64,000 bases of DNA from Paenibacillus luteus (GTDB lineage Bacteria > Bacillota > Bacilli > Paenibacillales > Paenibacillaceae). Where the stretch lies: NCBI RefSeq assembly GCF_006542765.1, contig NZ_SKCD01000033.1:62001-126000 (forward strand), read 5' to 3'. Positions 61,465 to 64,000 of this stretch are shown here, piece by piece. Each line of letters opens with the position of its first letter. The first letter of the stretch is position 1. The position numbers and the translations under genes are program-made. Below the pieces are notes generated by a model, which saw nothing but the letters and a program-made list of their open reading frames with translations, searched no databases and was not told where the DNA came from.

Positions 61465-62989
61465 GGGAAGAAGTGTAATCCAGGCTTGGCGTTACGCCCC
61501 ATAGCTTCTTGAATTCAGTACCCAGCTCTTCCACCTCTCGTCGCTCGACGGCTAAGGCGCCGCGCGGCTGGATTGGACGAAGCAGCAGTTGGCTTCCATC
61601 CAGTTGAACGTTTAACTGGGCAATGGCCTGCGTTTCTGTGCGGTCCAATGCTGCAGAAAGCTGGAGCAAGGAACCAAGCTTATAAATAATAGCAAGGTCG
61701 GATTCGTTCAGCAGCTCCTTATATTCGGAAATATGCTGACGGGCCCGGCCTTTGCTTTTGTAAGAGGCAATCGCTGCGGTCATAATCATTTCCCGGTGCG
61801 TAAGACCATTAAGCTGTGAATGGATAATCAAATAGAACGAATGCCTGGCGTATTCGTAATAATCGATGGAAGCTCCAATCCGGAACAATTGCGAAGCCGT
61901 ATCAAGCAGTACTCTAGTCTGAGGCTGCAAGGGATACTCATAATTCAACACATCGAATAGCTCCAAGGCAATGCGGTTTACCTGCAGCACATGCTGCTTG
62001 GGGGCGGCCGGATGAAGGGCGCTTAAATTTGTAAGGCTGTATTTTAATACGTCGTCGAGCTTTGGATGGTTAGGAAACCGAGTAGCATGAAACAGTCCAT
62101 CTCTTAAGCCTGCACCACAAATTCGGTAGTAGGAGGCTTTGGTTGCTCGGAAAAGGACACGCAAGATGGCTACTCCTGGTAAGACGACATCGGCGCGGTC
62201 CTTGGACAAGCCAGGCAGTTTGCGCCGTTTGTCGAGCGGCAGCTTGCGCATCTGATGGAACAGCTCATCCACCTGCTCTCCGGTAACGGGATAGTTATGC
62301 GTTTGCGGGAATGGGTATCTATAGGCTGCTTGATGCATTTTACCCAGCGCACGGACCGTTCCGCCTACACCAACAAGGGGTAAGCCAGGCGTATCGCCGA
62401 TCCATGATTCATGCCTGACCGCTTCCGCGACAAAGGTCTCAAGCGCTTTTAAATCATCGTCCTGAAGGGTTCCTTTAGCCACAAAGCGTTTGTTAAGACT
62501 GACGCAGCCAAAAGGAAAGGATACGGTGCGAACGATGGCGCGATTGCGGAATAAGGATAGCTCGGTGCTTCCGCCTCCGATGTCGATAAGCAGTCCATCC
62601 CGTATTTGAAGCGAGTTGATCATGCCAAGAAAACCGTAGGATGCCTCGTCCTCGCCAGAGAGCAGCTCAATGCTGAGTCCTGTTTCTGTTTTGATTCGAT
62701 TCAATATTTCGGGCCGGTTATTGGCGTTGCGAACAGCGGCTGTAGCGACTGCTCGAATACTGGTTGTATGATTATGTGTGCAAATCATGGTAAAATGGGT
62801 CAGCGTGTCGATCAGCTCGTCAATCGCTGTCCCGGGGAGACAGCCGTTCTCATCGATGCGTTCGCTTAGCCTGGCAGGCCGTTTGCTGCTGTCGGCCACA
62901 CGATGGGCACCATTTGCTGTCCTCTCGTATACGACGAGCCGGACCGAGTTGGAGCCTATGTCAATAATTCCAATACGTTGTTCTGTCAT
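61442..62989 (-). CDS. ppx: Exopolyphosphatase / Ppx-GppA phosphatase
   Basis: 515 residues. RIGIIDIGSNSVRLVVYER at the start is the sugar-kinase/Ppx fold phosphate loop. SLRIRAVATAAVRNANNR-like text near 80, SGEDEASYGFLGM near 135 and LLIDIGGGSTELSLFRN near 150 are Ppx/GppA blocks. The C-terminal half is helical, HD-like. It degrades polyphosphate or pppGpp. ATG 62989 is chosen for TGGAGGCGC upstream. The longer frame to 63040 lacks it. It is convergent with ppk and overlaps it by 23 bases. Confidence 0.9.
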   Translation of the reverse strand: MTEQRIGIIDIGSNSVRLVVYERTANGAHRVADSSKRPARLSERIDENGCLPGTAIDELIDTLTHFTMICTHNHTTSIRAVATAAVRNANNRPEILNRIKTETGLSIELLSGEDEASYGFLGMINSLQIRDGLLIDIGGGSTELSLFRNRAIVRTVSFPFGCVSLNKRFVAKGTLQDDDLKALETFVAEAVRHESWIGDTPGLPLVGVGGTVRALGKMHQAAYRYPFPQTHNYPVTGEQVDELFHQMRKLPLDKRRKLPGLSKDRADVVLPGVAILRVLFRATKASYYRICGAGLRDGLFHATRFPNHPKLDDVLKYSLTNLSALHPAAPKQHVLQVNRIALELFDVLNYEYPLQPQTRVLLDTASQLFRIGASIDYYEYARHSFYLIIHSQLNGLTHREMIMTAAIASYKSKGRARQHISEYKELLNESDLAIIYKLGSLLQLSAALDRTETQAIAQLNVQLDGSQLLLRPIQPRGALAVERREVEELGTEFKKLWGVTPSLDYTSSPIPSTTL

Positions 62990-63038
62990 GTAGCGCCTCC
63001 AATACGGCAAATTTTGCTCAGTGAATTCTCTTTTTGAC

Positions 63039-63066
63039 ATTTTACCACTATATTCGCTTCTGTAAA
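63039..63066 (-). promoter_or_regulatory. Promoter for ppx
   Basis: On the minus strand, TTTACA (63061-63066), a 16-base spacer and TAAAAT (63039-63044). This is near consensus and about 50 bases before the ppx start. Confidence 0.5.
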
Positions 63067-63295
63067 AATAGTTTATGCAGCGTCTAAAGTTGGAGCGAAT
63101 AGGGAAAAATGCAGCTGGAGCATACGATACGATGTGGTCAAACCATAAGCGAAAAAAATATTAATGACGCCGATAAAGCATTTTTATGACGTATTTGTTC
63201 ACTTCGCTGTCAAAATCATTTATGATTAATAGCGATGGTACAAATTCCGAATCCCTACTATTGTTTATGATACCCAAGTTAAAGGAGAGAGAACG

Positions 63296-64000
63296 ATGAC
63301 AGCAACTAAAGGTCTAGAAGGAATTGTTGCCGCGGCTTCGTCCATCAGCTCTATTATTGATGGCGTACTGACATACCGTGGTATCGATATTGATGATCTC
63401 GCAGCAAACGCTACTTTTGAAGAGGTCGCATATCTGCTATGGTACGGCAAATTACCTAATCGTTCCGAGCTTGACGGACTGCAAAAGCAATTGGATCAAT
63501 TTGCTGCAGTACCGCAAGGCGTGCTTGATCAAATCAAGCTATATCCCAAAGACACCAACTCGATGGCTGCACTTCGTACAGCAGTATCTAGCCTGGCTTT
63601 GTACGATAGTGCTGCCAACGAGATGACTCCTGAAGCTAATCAATTGAAAGCAATCAAATTGCAAGCTCAATTGCCTACGATTATTGCTGCATTTGCCCGT
63701 ATCCGTCAAGGCTTGGAGCCAGTTGCTCCAAAGCAAGGCGTATCCATCGCTTATAATTTCCTTTATATGCTAACAGGCAACGAGCCAGCTGAAGTAGCCG
63801 TTAAGGCGCTTGATCAAGCACTCGTTCTTCATGCTGACCACGAGCTGAATGCTTCGACCTTCGCAGCACGCGTTACGGTTGCAACGCTGTCAGACATTTA
63901 TTCAGGCGTGACATCGGCAATTGGCGCTTTGAAAGGACCGCTTCATGGCGGTGCGAACGAAGCTGTTATGGTGATGCTCGAAGAAATCGGTTCTGCAGCT
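63296..64000 (+). CDS. citZ: Citrate synthase, N-terminal part
   Basis: 235 residues are visible, and the gene continues past the window. GLEGIVAAASSISSIIDGVLTYRG (two parts) near residue 5 and FEEVAYLLWYGKLP near 41 are the CitZ-type start. LALVLHADHELNASTFAAR-like text near 180 includes the substrate-binding His-Asn, and GALKGPLHGGANEAV near 212 is the next active-site block with the catalytic His. It condenses acetyl-CoA and oxaloacetate in the citric-acid cycle. AAAGGAGAG precedes the ATG. It lies divergent from ppx. Confidence 0.92.
   Translation, partial: MTATKGLEGIVAAASSISSIIDGVLTYRGIDIDDLAANATFEEVAYLLWYGKLPNRSELDGLQKQLDQFAAVPQGVLDQIKLYPKDTNSMAALRTAVSSLALYDSAANEMTPEANQLKAIKLQAQLPTIIAAFARIRQGLEPVAPKQGVSIAYNFLYMLTGNEPAEVAVKALDQALVLHADHELNASTFAARVTVATLSDIYSGVTSAIGALKGPLHGGANEAVMVMLEEIGSAA

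Noticed and set aside
1..64000. rRNA or tRNA genes, prophage or plasmid origin
   Set aside because: I found no tRNA cloverleaf, rRNA segment, integrase or replication-initiator gene in either strand.

Overview
The window looks like the chromosome of a spore-forming, Gram-positive Paenibacillus-type bacterium (Bacillales). Signs of this are strong AGGAGG ribosome sites, SLH-domain secretion, the Ecs transporter, the spore genes ytrH, ytrI and yheC/yheD, the Bacillus-like order ytoI-ytpI-ytrI-ytrH-dnaE, and the order accD-accA-pyk-thioesterase-fxsA ending at citZ. Several functional modules are separated by intrinsic terminators.

1-4.35 kb: most of a lasso-peptide operon. It contains the C-terminal part of the macrolactam cyclase (cut by the window edge), an unlisted 47-residue precursor, an HPr-kinase-like protein, a PqqD-like leader-binding protein, a transglutaminase-like leader peptidase and an ABC exporter. 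The kinase, together with a precursor that ends in serine, points to a paeninodin-type lasso peptide phosphorylated at its C-terminus. The core does not fit the usual leader/core register.

4.4-23.4 kb: mostly housekeeping and stand-alone genes. These are a metallophosphoesterase, an alpha/beta hydrolase, a DAACS (TcyP-like) transporter, small conserved proteins, an HRDC protein, a phospholipase C-like protein, CheX, an SDR, a DEAD-box helicase, an SLH protein behind a structured leader, EcsAB, an aminotransferase, an AraC regulator, Psd, a TspO-like protein, a HAD hydrolase and a PPOX flavoprotein.

23.4-37.5 kb: an accessory polysaccharide locus. A YesN/YesM-type two-component system faces a LipO/LplB/YtcP-type ABC importer, a heparinase II/III-family lyase and a very large secreted beta-helix protein. 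The beta-helix gene is broken by one base at a run of eight G and ends in three tandem ~186-residue repeats. Decayed fragments of what appears to be the same IS4-family transposase sit at both ends of the locus in the same orientation, which suggests it is an island.

37.6-44.4 kb: five consecutive ATP-grasp genes of the YheC/YheD spore-coat family plus a GNAT acetyltransferase in one tightly packed operon, expanded from the two genes of Bacillus subtilis. A YheA-type gene is divergent from it.

44.6-64 kb: core genome. It holds an XRE repressor with a palindrome beside a divergent promoter, ytoI, ytpI, ytrI, ytrH, dnaE with a low-complexity insert, pgpA, accDA, pyk, a thioesterase, fxsA, ppk (behind three PhoP-box-like repeats), a convergent ppx/gppA that overlaps ppk at its 3' end, and the start of citZ.

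All function calls come from reading motifs and remembered family features. No database search was run.
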